This document shows, in pieces, positions 54,470 through 63,003 of a stretch of 64,000 nt of DNA. Below the pieces are notes generated by a model. That model was not told the DNA's origin and ran no database searches. It worked only from the letters and a program-made list of their open reading frames with translations. This DNA comes from Demequina soli (GTDB lineage: Bacteria > Actinomycetota > Actinomycetes > Actinomycetales > Demequinaceae), in contig NZ_BBLZ01000001.1 of NCBI RefSeq assembly GCF_000971195.1, positions 248,001-312,000 on the forward strand. The letters run 5' to 3'. The stretch's first letter is position 1. Each line of letters starts with the position of its first letter. The position numbers and the translations under genes were made by a program.

Positions 54470-55518
54470 CACGCCACCTCCACCTTGTCTCGGTCCTGTG
54501 CGCTCTCGCGTCGCGCGCGCAGCCGTCCGCTCATCGCCGCGAGCCCGTCGCGCAGCCGCGCGGACTGCACGATCACCACGACCACCACCACGACCGCGAA
54601 GAACACGGGGCTCTGCGCGGACTTCACGCCGAGGAAGAGGATGGTCGAGTCGAGGGTCTGGATGATGAGCACGCCGATCACCGTGCCGGCGATCGAGAAC
54701 TTGCCGCCGTTGAGCGACGTGCCGCCGAGCACCACCGCGAGGATCGCGTAGAGCTCGATGAACACGCCCGCCGCGTTCGCGTCCGCCGCCTTGATGTTCG
54801 AGGCGTAGATGAGGCCCGCGACGCCCGCGAGCGTGCCGCTCATGATGTACGCGCCCCAGATGATGCCGCGCGAGCGCACGCCGGCGAGGCGGCTGGCCTC
54901 CGGGTTGATGCCGACGGCCTCGGTGAGCACGCCCAGCGCGGTGCGGCGCTCGACGATGCTCAGCACCACGATCGCGACGACGCCGATGAGGAACGCGAAC
55001 GGCAGCCCGATCACGTAGCCCGACGCGATGAAGGAGAACGGGTCGGAGTTGACCGTGGTGATGAACCCGCCCGTGATCAGCAGCGCGACGCCGCGGCCCG
55101 CGAGCATGAGGACCAGCGTCGCGATGATCGGCTGGATGCCGACCACCGACACGAGGAAGCCGTTCCACACGCCCAGCACGAGCGACACGAGGATCGCCAC
55201 GACGATCGCGATCGTCACGGTGCCCATGTTGCTCGGGTCCGAGGCGCCGTCGATGATCGTCAGCGCGACCGCGCCGGACACGGCCATGATCGCGCCCACC
55301 GACAGGTCGATGCCCCGGGTCGCGATGACGATGGTCATGCCGAGCGCCACCAGCATGAGCGGCGCGGACTCGCGCAGGATGCTGATGAGCGGGCCGTACA
55401 GCTCGCCGTCGCGCACGGTGATCTTGAGGAACTGGGGCCGCGCGATGAAGTTGATGACGATGAGCGTCAGCAGCGACACGAGCGGCCAGAACAGCCGGTG
55501 CTTGTAGATGGCGGTCAT
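54469..55518 (-). CDS. Sugar ABC transporter permease (YtfT-like)
   Basis: A 349-residue permease with similar layout: VIATRGIDLSVGAIMAVSGAVAL, VGINPEASRLAGVRSRGIIWGAYIMSG and AVVLGGTSLNGGKFSIAGTVIGVLIIQTL. It begins one codon inside the ATPase stop (ATGA at 55515-55518) and ends inside the next permease start, showing tight coupling. The C-terminal tail is basic and short. Confidence 0.9.
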   Translation of the reverse strand: MTAIYKHRLFWPLVSLLTLIVINFIARPQFLKITVRDGELYGPLISILRESAPLMLVALGMTIVIATRGIDLSVGAIMAVSGAVALTIIDGASDPSNMGTVTIAIVVAILVSLVLGVWNGFLVSVVGIQPIIATLVLMLAGRGVALLITGGFITTVNSDPFSFIASGYVIGLPFAFLIGVVAIVVLSIVERRTALGVLTEAVGINPEASRLAGVRSRGIIWGAYIMSGTLAGVAGLIYASNIKAADANAAGVFIELYAILAVVLGGTSLNGGKFSIAGTVIGVLIIQTLDSTILFLGVKSAQSPVFFAVVVVVVVIVQSARLRDGLAAMSGRLRARRESAQDRDKVEVA

Positions 55519-57050
55519 GCCGCGCTCCCTTCGCCCTCGTTGGCGATGTAGGCGATGAGCCCGTCGAGGTCCGTCTCGGCCGAGTCGAGCTCGCCGATCT
55601 TCCGGCGGTCGCGGAGCACCACGACCCGCTGCGCCAATCGAAGCACCTCCTCCAGCTCGGAGGAGATGAAGATGACGGCGAGCCCCTGAGCCGACAGCTC
55701 CGCGACCTTCTTCTGGATGTCCGCCTTGGCGCCGACGTCGATGCCGCGCGTGGGCTCATCGAGCACGAGCAGCTCGGGCGCGGTGGCGAGCCACCGGGCG
55801 AGCAGCACCTTCTGCTGGTTGCCGCCCGAGAGGTTGCCCACGAGCGCGTTCGGGTTGGCCGGGCGCACCCCGAGCGCCTCGATGTACTCCTGGACGACCG
55901 CGTCCTGGTCCTTCTTCGGGATCTTGCGCAGCCAGCCCTGGCGCGCCTGCATCCCCAGCACGATGTTCTCCGCGACCGTGAGGTCCGCGACCACGCCCTC
56001 CTCGCGCCTGTTCTCCGACGACAGCGCGATGCGGTGCTCGATCGCGTGGCGCGGCTGGTGGAGGCGCGCGGGACGGCCGTGCACCTCGACGGCGCCGTCG
56101 TCCGGCCTGTCGGCGCCGTAGAGCAGGCGAACGAGCTCGGTGCGGCCGGAGCCCAGCAGGCCGGCGAGGCCGACCACCTCGCCCTCGTAGACCTCGAGGT
56201 CGGCGGGCTCGAGCACGCCTCGCCGGCCCAGCCCGGTCGCCTTCACCACGGGGGTGCCGGTGCGGTCGATCTCGCGGTGCGAGGACGATGCGATGGTCGC
56301 GAGGTCCTCGAGCTCGCGGCCGATCATCTTGGTCACGAGCGCGTCGCGCGGCAGCTCCGCGATCGGATGCTCGCCCACGAGCGTGCCGTTGCGCAGCACC
56401 GTGATGCGGTCGGAGATCTCGTAGACCTGCTCGAGGAAGTGGGACACGAAGAGGATCGCGACGCCCTTGTCCCGGAGGTCGCGAATCACGCCGAAGAGCT
56501 GCTCGACCTCGCCGCGGTCGAGGCTCGAGGTGGGCTCGTCGAGGATGAGCACCTTCGCGTCGAGCACCATGGCCCGGCTGATCGCGACCAGCTGCTGGAT
56601 CGCGATGGAGCAGCTGGCGAGCATCGACCGGGTGTCGAGCGCGAGCCCCAGGCTGTCGAGGTGGCGGGCGGCGGCGGCGTGCGTCGCCTTCCAGTCGATC
56701 CCGGCGCCGCGCCGCACCTCATGGCCCAGCATGACGTTCTCGCCGACGCTGAGGTTGGTGCAGAGGTTGACCTCCTGGTACACCGTCGAGATGCCGGCGG
56801 CCTGGGCGTCGGCGGCGCTCGAGAAGGTGCGCCGCTCCCCCGCGACCACGATCTCCCCCGCGTCGATCGCGTAGACGCCGGTGAGGGCCTTGATGAGGGT
56901 GGACTTCCCGGCGCCGTTCTCGCCCATGAGCGAGTGCACCTCGCCGGGCCGCAGCGTGAAGTCGACGCCGTCCAGCGCCAGCACTCCCGGGAAGCGGATG
57001 GTGATCCCGCGCATCTCGACGAGGGGTTGGACTTCGGTGTCCGCAGGCAT
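55515..57050 (-). CDS. Sugar ABC transporter ATP-binding protein (YtfR-like), first ATPase of the cluster
   Basis: A 511-residue tandem ATPase with MGENGAGKSTLIKALTG, VYQEVNLCTNLSVG, VLILDEPTSSLDRGEV in the first half and LLGSGRTELVRLL, LSGGNQQKVLLARWL and LLVLDEPTRGIDVGAK in the second. VYQEVNLC is the YtfR-type Q-loop, pointing to a galactofuranose-like transporter. It follows the binding protein after a hairpin-bearing gap of about 107 bases. The decamer at 56283-56292 is read as Ala-Ser-Ser in the linker between the two ATPase domains (TIASSSHRE). Confidence 0.9.
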   Translation of the reverse strand: MPADTEVQPLVEMRGITIRFPGVLALDGVDFTLRPGEVHSLMGENGAGKSTLIKALTGVYAIDAGEIVVAGERRTFSSAADAQAAGISTVYQEVNLCTNLSVGENVMLGHEVRRGAGIDWKATHAAAARHLDSLGLALDTRSMLASCSIAIQQLVAISRAMVLDAKVLILDEPTSSLDRGEVEQLFGVIRDLRDKGVAILFVSHFLEQVYEISDRITVLRNGTLVGEHPIAELPRDALVTKMIGRELEDLATIASSSHREIDRTGTPVVKATGLGRRGVLEPADLEVYEGEVVGLAGLLGSGRTELVRLLYGADRPDDGAVEVHGRPARLHQPRHAIEHRIALSSENRREEGVVADLTVAENIVLGMQARQGWLRKIPKKDQDAVVQEYIEALGVRPANPNALVGNLSGGNQQKVLLARWLATAPELLVLDEPTRGIDVGAKADIQKKVAELSAQGLAVIFISSELEEVLRLAQRVVVLRDRRKIGELDSAETDLDGLIAYIANEGEGSAA

Positions 57051-57082
57051 GAGGGGCAGCTTTCTGTTCCGTGCCGCGGGGC

Positions 57083-57120
57083 CCCGGCGGGGAGCCGGCC
57101 GTAGCCGACCCCCCGCCGGG
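57083..57120 (-). promoter_or_regulatory. Hairpin between binding protein and ATPase genes
   Basis: CCCGGCGGGG (57083-57092) pairs with CCCCGCCGGG (57111-57120). A stem here is usual in ABC operons, where it protects or partly terminates the message after the abundant binding protein. Confidence 0.55.
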
Positions 57121-57157
57121 AGCGCCCGCGCCTACAAGGGTCCTGGTCCGCGAGGGA

Positions 57158-58156
57158 TCAGTACTTGCGGTCCGGCAGGGCCGCCTCGGCGGCGGCCTGG
57201 TCGAAGGCCTCGTCGACCGCGAAGGTCTGCTTCTCGACCGTGTCGCCGGCGATGACCGACTTCACGAGCGACGCGGCCTGCTCGCCCAGCAGCGGGTTGC
57301 ACTCGACGATGTAGTTGATCTTGCCGTCGACGAGCGCCTGCATGCCGTCGTGGACGCCGTCGATCGAGACGATCTGGATGTCCTTGCCCGGGGTGGCGCC
57401 GGCCGCCTCGATCGCCTCGATGGCGCCGAGCGCCATGTCGTCGTTGTGCGCGAAGACGAGGTCGATGCCGTCGACGCCGTACTTCTGGAGGAAGCCCTCC
57501 ATGACCGACTTGCCGCCGTCACGCGTGAAGTCGCCCGTCAGCGAGTCGATCTTCTCGATCTTCGTGCCCGCGATGGCCTCGTCGAAGCCCGCCGCGCGGT
57601 CGTTGGCGGGCGCCGAGCCGGTGGTGCCCTCGAGCACGACCATCTTGGTGGCCGTGTCGCCGAACGTCGTGGCGGCCCACTCCCCGGCCGTGGTGCCCTC
57701 GGCCTTGAAGTCGTCGCCGACCCACGCCGCGTAGAGGTCGTCGGCGGCGGACACGGTGCGGTCCTCGAGGATCACCGGGATGCCGGCGTCCTTGGCCTCA
57801 CCGAGCACGTCGTCCCACCCGTCCTCGACGATCGGCGCGATGACGATCGCGTCGACGCCCTGGTTGATGAAGCCGCGGACGGCCTGGATCTGCGCCGCGG
57901 TGTCGTTGTCCGCCGCGTTGAAGATCAGGTCGAAGCCGTTCTCCGCGGAGAACGCCGCCTTCATCGAGTCCGTGTTCGCCGAGCGCCAGCCCGACTCGGA
58001 GCCGGTCTGGGCGAAGCCGACGGTGATGACGTCGCCGCCGCCTCCGGCCGCCCCAGCCGAGCCGCTGGCTCCCGGGTCCGCATCGGACGAGCACGCCGAC
58101 AGCGCGACCGCCGCGGCCCCCGCGATGGCGATGGTGGAAAGAAAACGCTTCTTCAT
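57158..58156 (-). CDS. Sugar ABC transporter substrate-binding lipoprotein (YtfQ-like)
   Basis: A 332-residue binding protein. The signal peptide KKRFLSTIAIAGAAAVALSAC has a lipobox with the Cys at residue 22. The mature part VITVGFAQTGSESGWRSANTDSMKAAF, GFINQGVDAIVIAPIVEDGWDDVLGEAKDAGIPVILEDR and VFAHNDDMALGAIEAIEAAG is the galactofuranose-binding YtfQ type of periplasmic-binding protein. It is the first gene of the cluster and presumably the most expressed. GGGAGG sits in the loop of a small hairpin before the ATG. Confidence 0.9.
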   Translation of the reverse strand: MKKRFLSTIAIAGAAAVALSACSSDADPGASGSAGAAGGGGDVITVGFAQTGSESGWRSANTDSMKAAFSAENGFDLIFNAADNDTAAQIQAVRGFINQGVDAIVIAPIVEDGWDDVLGEAKDAGIPVILEDRTVSAADDLYAAWVGDDFKAEGTTAGEWAATTFGDTATKMVVLEGTTGSAPANDRAAGFDEAIAGTKIEKIDSLTGDFTRDGGKSVMEGFLQKYGVDGIDLVFAHNDDMALGAIEAIEAAGATPGKDIQIVSIDGVHDGMQALVDGKINYIVECNPLLGEQAASLVKSVIAGDTVEKQTFAVDEAFDQAAAEAALPDRKY

Positions 58157-58159
58157 TCT

Positions 58160-58177
58160 CAGAACCTCCCTGTTCTG
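58160..58177 (-). promoter_or_regulatory. Ribosome site of the binding-protein gene presented in a hairpin loop
   Basis: On the minus strand CAGAAC and GTTCTG (6-bp stem) enclose the loop AGGGAG, which is the core of the ribosome site of the gene at 58156. The site would stay accessible in the folded message. Confidence 0.45.
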
Positions 58178-58238
58178 GCCCGGCGTCCTTGCCGGTAGTC
58201 GAGCGCGTTGCCCCCGACGCCCCGAGGGACGCCGTGAC

Positions 58239-58277
58239 TCGAATATTAGCGCTCACAATGTGAACCCTCACAAGAGG
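58239..58277 (-). promoter_or_regulatory. Promoter and LacI-type operators of the sugar ABC cluster
   Basis: On the minus strand TAATAT (58248-58243) is a good -10 with TTGTGA about 19 bases upstream. It overlaps AGCGCT (58248-58253), the palindromic core typical of LacI-family sites, and CACAATGTG (58254-58262), a 9-base palindrome. The string TTGTGAGCGCTAA is strikingly like the E. coli lac operator. A further GTGAG-TG-CTCAC site lies at 58350-58361. The LacI gene at the end of the cluster is the likely binder. Confidence 0.6.
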
Positions 58278-58387
58278 CGAACAGTCACGGTTGCATAACG
58301 GCGCGACGGGGGCACGACGGCAGGGAGTGCCTGCGCGGCGGTGAGGAATGTGAGTGCTCACCCGGTACGGCGTCCGGCGCGCGAGGA

Positions 58388-58415
58388 GGGGCGGCGGGCC
58401 GAGGCCCGCCGCCCC
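58388..58415 (-). terminator. Terminator of the YtrA-like ABC operon
   Basis: GGGGCGGCGGGCC (58388-58400) pairs perfectly with GGCCCGCCGCCCC (58403-58415) with a 2-base centre. It follows the stop of the permease gene on the minus strand. Confidence 0.65.
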
Positions 58416-58430
58416 GCGGGGCGAGCGACG

Positions 58431-59180
58431 CTAGTCGCGCACGGTCGCGCGGCTCAGCAGCGCGTACCCCGCCCCCACCGCGAGCGCGGTCACGGGCAGC
58501 GTCCACGCCACCAGGACGGCGACCGAGGTGTCGACGAAGAAGCTCCCGACGGGTCCCCACGCATCGGCCCAGGTGAGGAGGAAGGCGCCGCCGACCGCGA
58601 GCACGCCGATCGTGAGGAGCATCGTCACGAGGCCGGTCGCACGCCACCGCACGAACACGGCACCCGCGGCGATGCCGATCGCGAGTGTCAGCATCATCAG
58701 CCCGAAGAAGAACCACGCGACCTGCCACAGCGGGACGTCGAACAGGAAGGCCGGCGCGAAGAACGCGCCGTGCACACCCCAGCCGTCCGTGGCCCGCTCG
58801 GCGGCGGCGAGCACCGCGATCCCGAGCGCGTAGCCCGCGGAGGCGCCCAGGAAGTACAGGCACGTGCCGGCGAAGTAGTCGCGGCGGGTCTGCGACAGGC
58901 CCATCGCGAAGCGGAAGGTCTGGTTCATCGCCTGCGCGGATACGGTGACCATGTAGCCGAGGATCCAGGTGACGCCGCCCGCGTAGCGGAACGCGTCCGC
59001 GTCGAGCTCGCCGACGCCGCCCGCGGCCCACGCGACGATGCGCCAGATCGAGTACGTGAGCCCGAAGACCGCGACGAGGATCACCCAGGGCAGGCCCAGC
59101 GTGGTCCAGGGGTTGGCCGCGTGCACGCGCGCGCCGTTGAGGACGCGGCGGGACACCGGCGGATAGGCGATGGCGGTCAT
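58431..59180 (-). CDS. ABC transporter permease of a GntR-controlled module
   Basis: A 249-residue membrane protein with six hydrophobic helices (WVILVAVFGLTYSIWRIVAW, FAGTCLYFLGASAGYALGIAVLAA, QVAWFFFGLMMLTLAIGIAAGAVFV and others). No domain name is certain, but its place behind an ATPase and a YtrA-type regulator makes it the permease of a small exporter. ATG 59180 overlaps the ATPase stop (ATGA). The substrate is unknown; related modules respond to cell-wall antibiotics. Confidence 0.75.
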   Translation of the reverse strand: MTAIAYPPVSRRVLNGARVHAANPWTTLGLPWVILVAVFGLTYSIWRIVAWAAGGVGELDADAFRYAGGVTWILGYMVTVSAQAMNQTFRFAMGLSQTRRDYFAGTCLYFLGASAGYALGIAVLAAAERATDGWGVHGAFFAPAFLFDVPLWQVAWFFFGLMMLTLAIGIAAGAVFVRWRATGLVTMLLTIGVLAVGGAFLLTWADAWGPVGSFFVDTSVAVLVAWTLPVTALAVGAGYALLSRATVRD

Positions 59181-60061
59181 GACCCCTCCTCCTCGCGGCG
59201 GCCGCCCGTGCGGGCCACCACCAGCTCCTGCAGCGACACGGGCGCGAGCTCGAGGCCCGCGGCGAGCGCGGCGGCGCGCCCCGCATCGTCCACCCCCGCG
59301 ACCGTCGCGGAGGCGATGCCGCCGATGCGCTCGCGCCGCAGCACGTCGCGTCCGGAGGCGAAGGCGTCGACGTCGTCGGAGCGGCCCACCACCGTGACGG
59401 CGGTGCCGCGCAGCGCGTCGGCGGACTCGTCGATGAGGATGCGGCCCGCGTCGATCACGACGACGCGATCGAGCAGGTGCGACGCCTCGTCGATCAGATG
59501 CGTGGACATCATCACCGTGCGCGGGTGGGCGGCGAGGTCCTCGACCAGCAGGTCGTAGAACAGCCGGCGCGCCACGGCGTCGAGGCCCGCGTAGGGCTCG
59601 TCGAACAGCGTGAGCTCGGCGCGCGAGGCGAGCCCGACGATCACGCCGATCGCCGAGCGCTGGCCGCGCGACAGCTTCTTCATGCGGCGGTCGAGCGGTA
59701 CCGCGAGCTCCCGCGCCAGGCGCGCGGCGTATGCGGCGTCCCAGCCCGGGAACGACCACGCGGCGGCGCGGAGGACGTGGCGGCCCTTGACCGGGTCCGG
59801 GTAGGTCTGCGACTCCTTGACGAAGCACGTGCGCCCGAGCACCCGCGGGTTCTCGAGCGGCGCCTCGCCGAACACGCGGGCCTCGCCGTGGGTCGCGAAC
59901 TCCTGCCCCGTGAGGAGCTGGAGCAGCGTGGTCTTGCCGGCCCCGTTGCGGCCCAGGAGGCCGCACACGGAGCCCTCCTCGACTGCGAACGTCACGTCGT
60001 CGACGGCACGCACGTCGCCGTAGCGGCGGCCGAGCCCGACGGTCTCGATGATGGCGGTCAT
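59177..60061 (-). CDS. ABC transporter ATP-binding protein of a GntR-controlled module
   Basis: A 294-residue ATPase: Walker A LLGRNGAGKTTLLQLLTG, a LSRGQRSAIGVIVGLASR signature (Ser-Arg-Gly-Gln instead of SGGQ), Walker B LTLFDEPYAGLD and H-loop MMSTHLIDEASHLLD. The C-terminal 80 residues form an extra domain. The changed signature and ELTLFDEPYAGLDA are usual for YtrB-like ATPases. ATG 60061 overlaps the GntR stop (ATGA). The decamer at 59282-59291 is read as Asp-Asp-Ala. Confidence 0.88.
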   Translation of the reverse strand: MTAIIETVGLGRRYGDVRAVDDVTFAVEEGSVCGLLGRNGAGKTTLLQLLTGQEFATHGEARVFGEAPLENPRVLGRTCFVKESQTYPDPVKGRHVLRAAAWSFPGWDAAYAARLARELAVPLDRRMKKLSRGQRSAIGVIVGLASRAELTLFDEPYAGLDAVARRLFYDLLVEDLAAHPRTVMMSTHLIDEASHLLDRVVVIDAGRILIDESADALRGTAVTVVGRSDDVDAFASGRDVLRRERIGGIASATVAGVDDAGRAAALAAGLELAPVSLQELVVARTGGRREEEGS

Positions 60062-60414
60062 CCCTCCGCCTCCTTCCTGATCATCTCCACGAGGCGCTCG
60101 GGGTCGAGCCCGAGCGTCGCGGCCTGCCGCACGAGCGGCCTCACGTAGGCGTCGCGGAACGCCTCGCGGCGGCTCGCGAGCAGCTGCTCCCGAGCCCCGT
60201 CCGACACGAACATGCCGATGCCCCTGCGCTTGTGGAGCACCCCTGCGTCCACCAGTCGGGTGACGCCCTTGAGCGCCGTCGCCGGGTTGATGCGGTGGAA
60301 GGCGGCGAGCTCGTTGATGGAGGGCACCTGGGACCCCTCCGGCATGGAGCCGTCGAGGATGCGCTCCTCGAGCTGCTGCGCGATCTGCTGGAAGATCGGC
60401 CGGCCGTCGTCCAC
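60058..60414 (-). CDS. GntR family regulator, YtrA subfamily
   Basis: A 118-residue regulator: PIFQQIAQQLEERILDGSMPEGSQVPSINELAAFHRINPATALKGVTRLVDAGVLHKRRGIGMFV is the full GntR winged helix with the YtrA-style N-terminus, followed by only a short helical tail for dimerisation. Start is GTG 60414 behind GGGAGG. It is the first gene of a three-gene operon with its own ABC transporter, and a perfect inverted repeat lies 17-44 bases upstream. Confidence 0.9.
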   Translation of the reverse strand: MDDGRPIFQQIAQQLEERILDGSMPEGSQVPSINELAAFHRINPATALKGVTRLVDAGVLHKRRGIGMFVSDGAREQLLASRREAFRDAYVRPLVRQAATLGLDPERLVEMIRKEAEG

Positions 60415-60430
60415 GGCACCTCCCGGTTCC

Positions 60431-60458
60431 TTGGTTAGTTACTTCACCAACTAACCAA
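60431..60458. promoter_or_regulatory. GntR/YtrA operator
   Basis: TTGGTTAGTT (60431-60440) and AACTAACCAA (60449-60458) are exact complements with an 8-base spacer. The site is AT-rich compared with its surroundings and lies where the promoter of the GntR-ABC operon must be, so binding would repress it. Confidence 0.75.
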
Positions 60459-60492
60459 TCATGCAAGCGAACGAAAGTCAACCCCACGACTT

Positions 60493-60604
60493 CCAATGGC
60501 AGATGTGACGGATGTGACTGCGCCCGGACCGCGCCCGGACCGCGTCGGGCCCGGCGCTCCCCGTGCGTTCACACCAGCCCCACGGTTCACATCTGTCATT
60601 GCCA
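60493..60604. repeat. REP-like inverted element, copy C
   Basis: CAATGGCAGATGTGA (60494-60508) pairs with TCACATCTGTCATTG (60587-60601), one G-T wobble. The left arm is followed by a direct echo, GGATGTGAC. The right flank CCAATCGTC matches copy A (GAATCGTC). The 78-base interior is unrelated to copy B. It lies between divergent gntR and orn and ends 12 bases before the orn -10 box. Confidence 0.75.
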
Positions 60605-60615
60605 ATCGTCCTCGA

Positions 60616-60621
60616 TAGGGT
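60616..60621 (+). promoter_or_regulatory. Leaderless -10 box of orn
   Basis: TAGGGT, then GAGGGGC, then ATG 60629: 7 bases between hexamer and start. It is nearly identical to the promoter of the M13 peptidase, and in both cases a REP-like element lies just upstream. Confidence 0.55.
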
Positions 60622-60628
60622 GAGGGGC

Positions 60629-61246
60629 ATGACCGACACCCCCCTCGTATGGATCGACTGCGAGATGACGGGCCTCGACGTGGGCGCGGACGCCCTGGTC
60701 GAGGTCGCGTGCCTCGTGACCGACTCCGACCTCAACGTCCTGGGCGACGGCGTCTCCGTGGTGATCAAGCCCTCCGACGAGGCGCTCGCCGGCATGGGCG
60801 ACTTCGTGAGGACGATGCACGAGACCTCCGGCCTGCTGCCCGAGCTCGAGCACGGCACCACCATGGAGGACGCGCAGGAGCAGGTCCTCGCCTACATCAG
60901 GAAGCACGTGCCCGTGGCGGGCAAGTCCCCCCTCGCCGGCAACACCGTCGGCATGGACCGCATGTTCCTCGAGCGCGACATGCCCGACGTCGTCGGCCAC
61001 CTGCACTACCGGGTCGTCGATGTCAGCTCGATCAAGGAGCTCGTGCGCCGCTGGTACCCGCGCGTGTTCTTCCAGGCGCCCGCGAAGACGGGCGGCCACC
61101 GCGCGCTCGGCGACATCCGCGACTCGATCACGGAGCTGCGCTACTACCGCGAGACGGTCCTCGTGCCGCTGCCCGGCCCGGACTCCGACCAGGCCAGGTC
61201 CGCGGCTCAGCGAGTGACGCCGGACGCGTCACCGGCGGCCTCGTAG
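60629..61246 (+). CDS. orn: Oligoribonuclease
   Basis: A 205-residue 3'-5' exonuclease that degrades dinucleotides and pGpG. DEDDh motifs are intact: Exo I WIDCEMTGLD, Exo II GNTVGMDRMFLERDM, Exo III with HRALGDIRDS, plus the VDVSSIKELVRRWYP segment. It finishes RNA turnover and ends c-di-GMP breakdown. The C-terminal 20 residues are a variable tail. It has no ribosome site and a leaderless-type TAGGGT box. Confidence 0.95.
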   Translation: MTDTPLVWIDCEMTGLDVGADALVEVACLVTDSDLNVLGDGVSVVIKPSDEALAGMGDFVRTMHETSGLLPELEHGTTMEDAQEQVLAYIRKHVPVAGKSPLAGNTVGMDRMFLERDMPDVVGHLHYRVVDVSSIKELVRRWYPRVFFQAPAKTGGHRALGDIRDSITELRYYRETVLVPLPGPDSDQARSAAQRVTPDASPAAS

Positions 61247-61289
61247 ACCGGGTACACTGGTCTCCGGCCTTCCTCGCGAGGGCCGGATG

Positions 61290-61362
61290 GTGGCTATAGC
61301 TCAGCTGGTAGAGCACCGCGTTGTGGTCGCGGGGGCCGCGGGTTCAAGTCCCGTTAGCCACC
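61290..61362 (+). tRNA. tRNA-His (GTG anticodon)
   Basis: Acceptor GTGGCTA pairs with TAGCCAC; an extra G at 61289 fits the G-1 of tRNA-His, facing C 61362. D arm GCTCAGCTGGTAGAGC, anticodon loop TTGTGGT with GTG, and T loop GGTTCAAGTCC are normal. CCA is not encoded at the 3' end. Confidence 0.96.
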
Positions 61363-61369
61363 CCATCCC

Positions 61370-61402
61370 GAAGGCCCCGGCATCCCAGATGCCGGGGTCT
61401 TC
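61370..61402 (+). terminator. Terminator after tRNA-His
   Basis: GAAGGCCCCGGCAT (61370-61383) pairs with ATGCCGGGGTCTTC (61389-61402) over a 5-base loop, with one wobble. It is a very stable hairpin ending the tRNA transcript. Confidence 0.7.
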
Positions 61403-61486
61403 GCCGTTCCCGGCCGTTCCCGCGCCGATGCGCGCGGACTATCCTTGCGTGGACGTCGCCGGGCCTCCGGTGTCGAAGGAGGTCTC

Positions 61487-62152
61487 ATGCTCGCTGCGCT
61501 CACGGGAGCAGGCCTGTCCGCCGCGGCAGGCCTCAACGCGTTCATCCCGCTCGTCATGGTCGGGCTGTTCGCGCGCTTCACCGACTTCATCGTGCTGCCC
61601 GAGCAGCTCGACTGGCTCCAGTCGTGGCCGACGATCATCATCGGCCTCATCCTGCTCGCCACCGAGCTCGTGCTCGACAAGATCCCCGGCGTCGACCACA
61701 TCAACGACCTCCTCCAGTCGCTCATCCGCCCGCTCGTGGGCGGAGTGCTGTTCGCGGCCACCGCCGCGTCGCAGGTGGTCGACCAGAGCAACTTCTGGCA
61801 GGACCACGCCCTCATCGCGGGCATGGTCGGCGCCGTCATCGCCGCCGGCGTCCACACCGCGAAGTCCGCCTCGCGGCCGTCGGTCAACGCGGCCACCGCC
61901 GGCACGGGCGCGCCCGTCGCGTCGTTCGCCGAGGACGCCACCGCCGTCGCGCTGGGCCTCATCGCGATCTTCGTGCCCGTGCTCGTCATCGTGGTGCTCG
62001 TCATCATGGCGGCCGTGTTCTACCGGATCGTCACCACCGGCCGCCGCCGCCGCCGGCGCCGCGCGCTGCTCGAGGCCGAGGAGCGCGCCGAGCGCGAGGA
62101 ACGCGCCGCCGCGGGCATCAAGACACCGTGGTGGCGGGGACGCTGGCGCTGA
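61487..62152 (+). CDS. DUF4126 family membrane protein
   Basis: A 221-residue protein with four or more helices: LTGAGLSAAAGLNAFIPLVMVGLFAR at the start, TIIIGLILLATELVLDKIPGVDHINDLLQSLIRPLVGGVLF, which is the DUF4126 signature, and a final helix LIAIFVPVLVIVVLVIMAAVF followed by a very basic tail (RRRRRR). Function is unknown. GAAGGAGG precedes the ATG; TATCCT at 61440-61445 is a likely -10. Confidence 0.82.
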   Translation: MLAALTGAGLSAAAGLNAFIPLVMVGLFARFTDFIVLPEQLDWLQSWPTIIIGLILLATELVLDKIPGVDHINDLLQSLIRPLVGGVLFAATAASQVVDQSNFWQDHALIAGMVGAVIAAGVHTAKSASRPSVNAATAGTGAPVASFAEDATAVALGLIAIFVPVLVIVVLVIMAAVFYRIVTTGRRRRRRRALLEAEERAEREERAAAGIKTPWWRGRWR

Positions 62153-62160
62153 CCGCCCCC

Positions 62161-62186
62161 GCGCATCGTCCCCGGGGACGATGCGC
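62161..62186. terminator. Perfect 26-base palindrome of two facing decamers
   Basis: CGCATCGTCC (62162-62171) and GGACGATGCG (62176-62185) sit back to back around CCGG, making a perfect palindrome with half-site GCGCATCGTCCCC. It lies between the convergent DUF4126 and OpuCA-like genes and probably ends both messages. Confidence 0.7.
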
Positions 62187-62190
62187 GACC

Positions 62191-62946
<756 letters not shown>

Positions 62947-62952
62947 CGCCCC

Positions 62953-62997
62953 ACCGTAGCGCGGACACCCGGCGGGTCCAGGGGCGACGTGTACGGT
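62953..62997. promoter_or_regulatory. Divergent leaderless promoters of the second osmoprotectant system
   Basis: On the minus strand TACGGT (62958-62953), six bases, then ATG 62946. On the plus strand TACGGT (62992-62997), six bases, then GTG 63004. The two identical -10 boxes are about 34 bases apart, so they share upstream DNA and could be controlled by one regulator. Confidence 0.6.
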
Positions 62998-63003
62998 CGT
63001 GGG

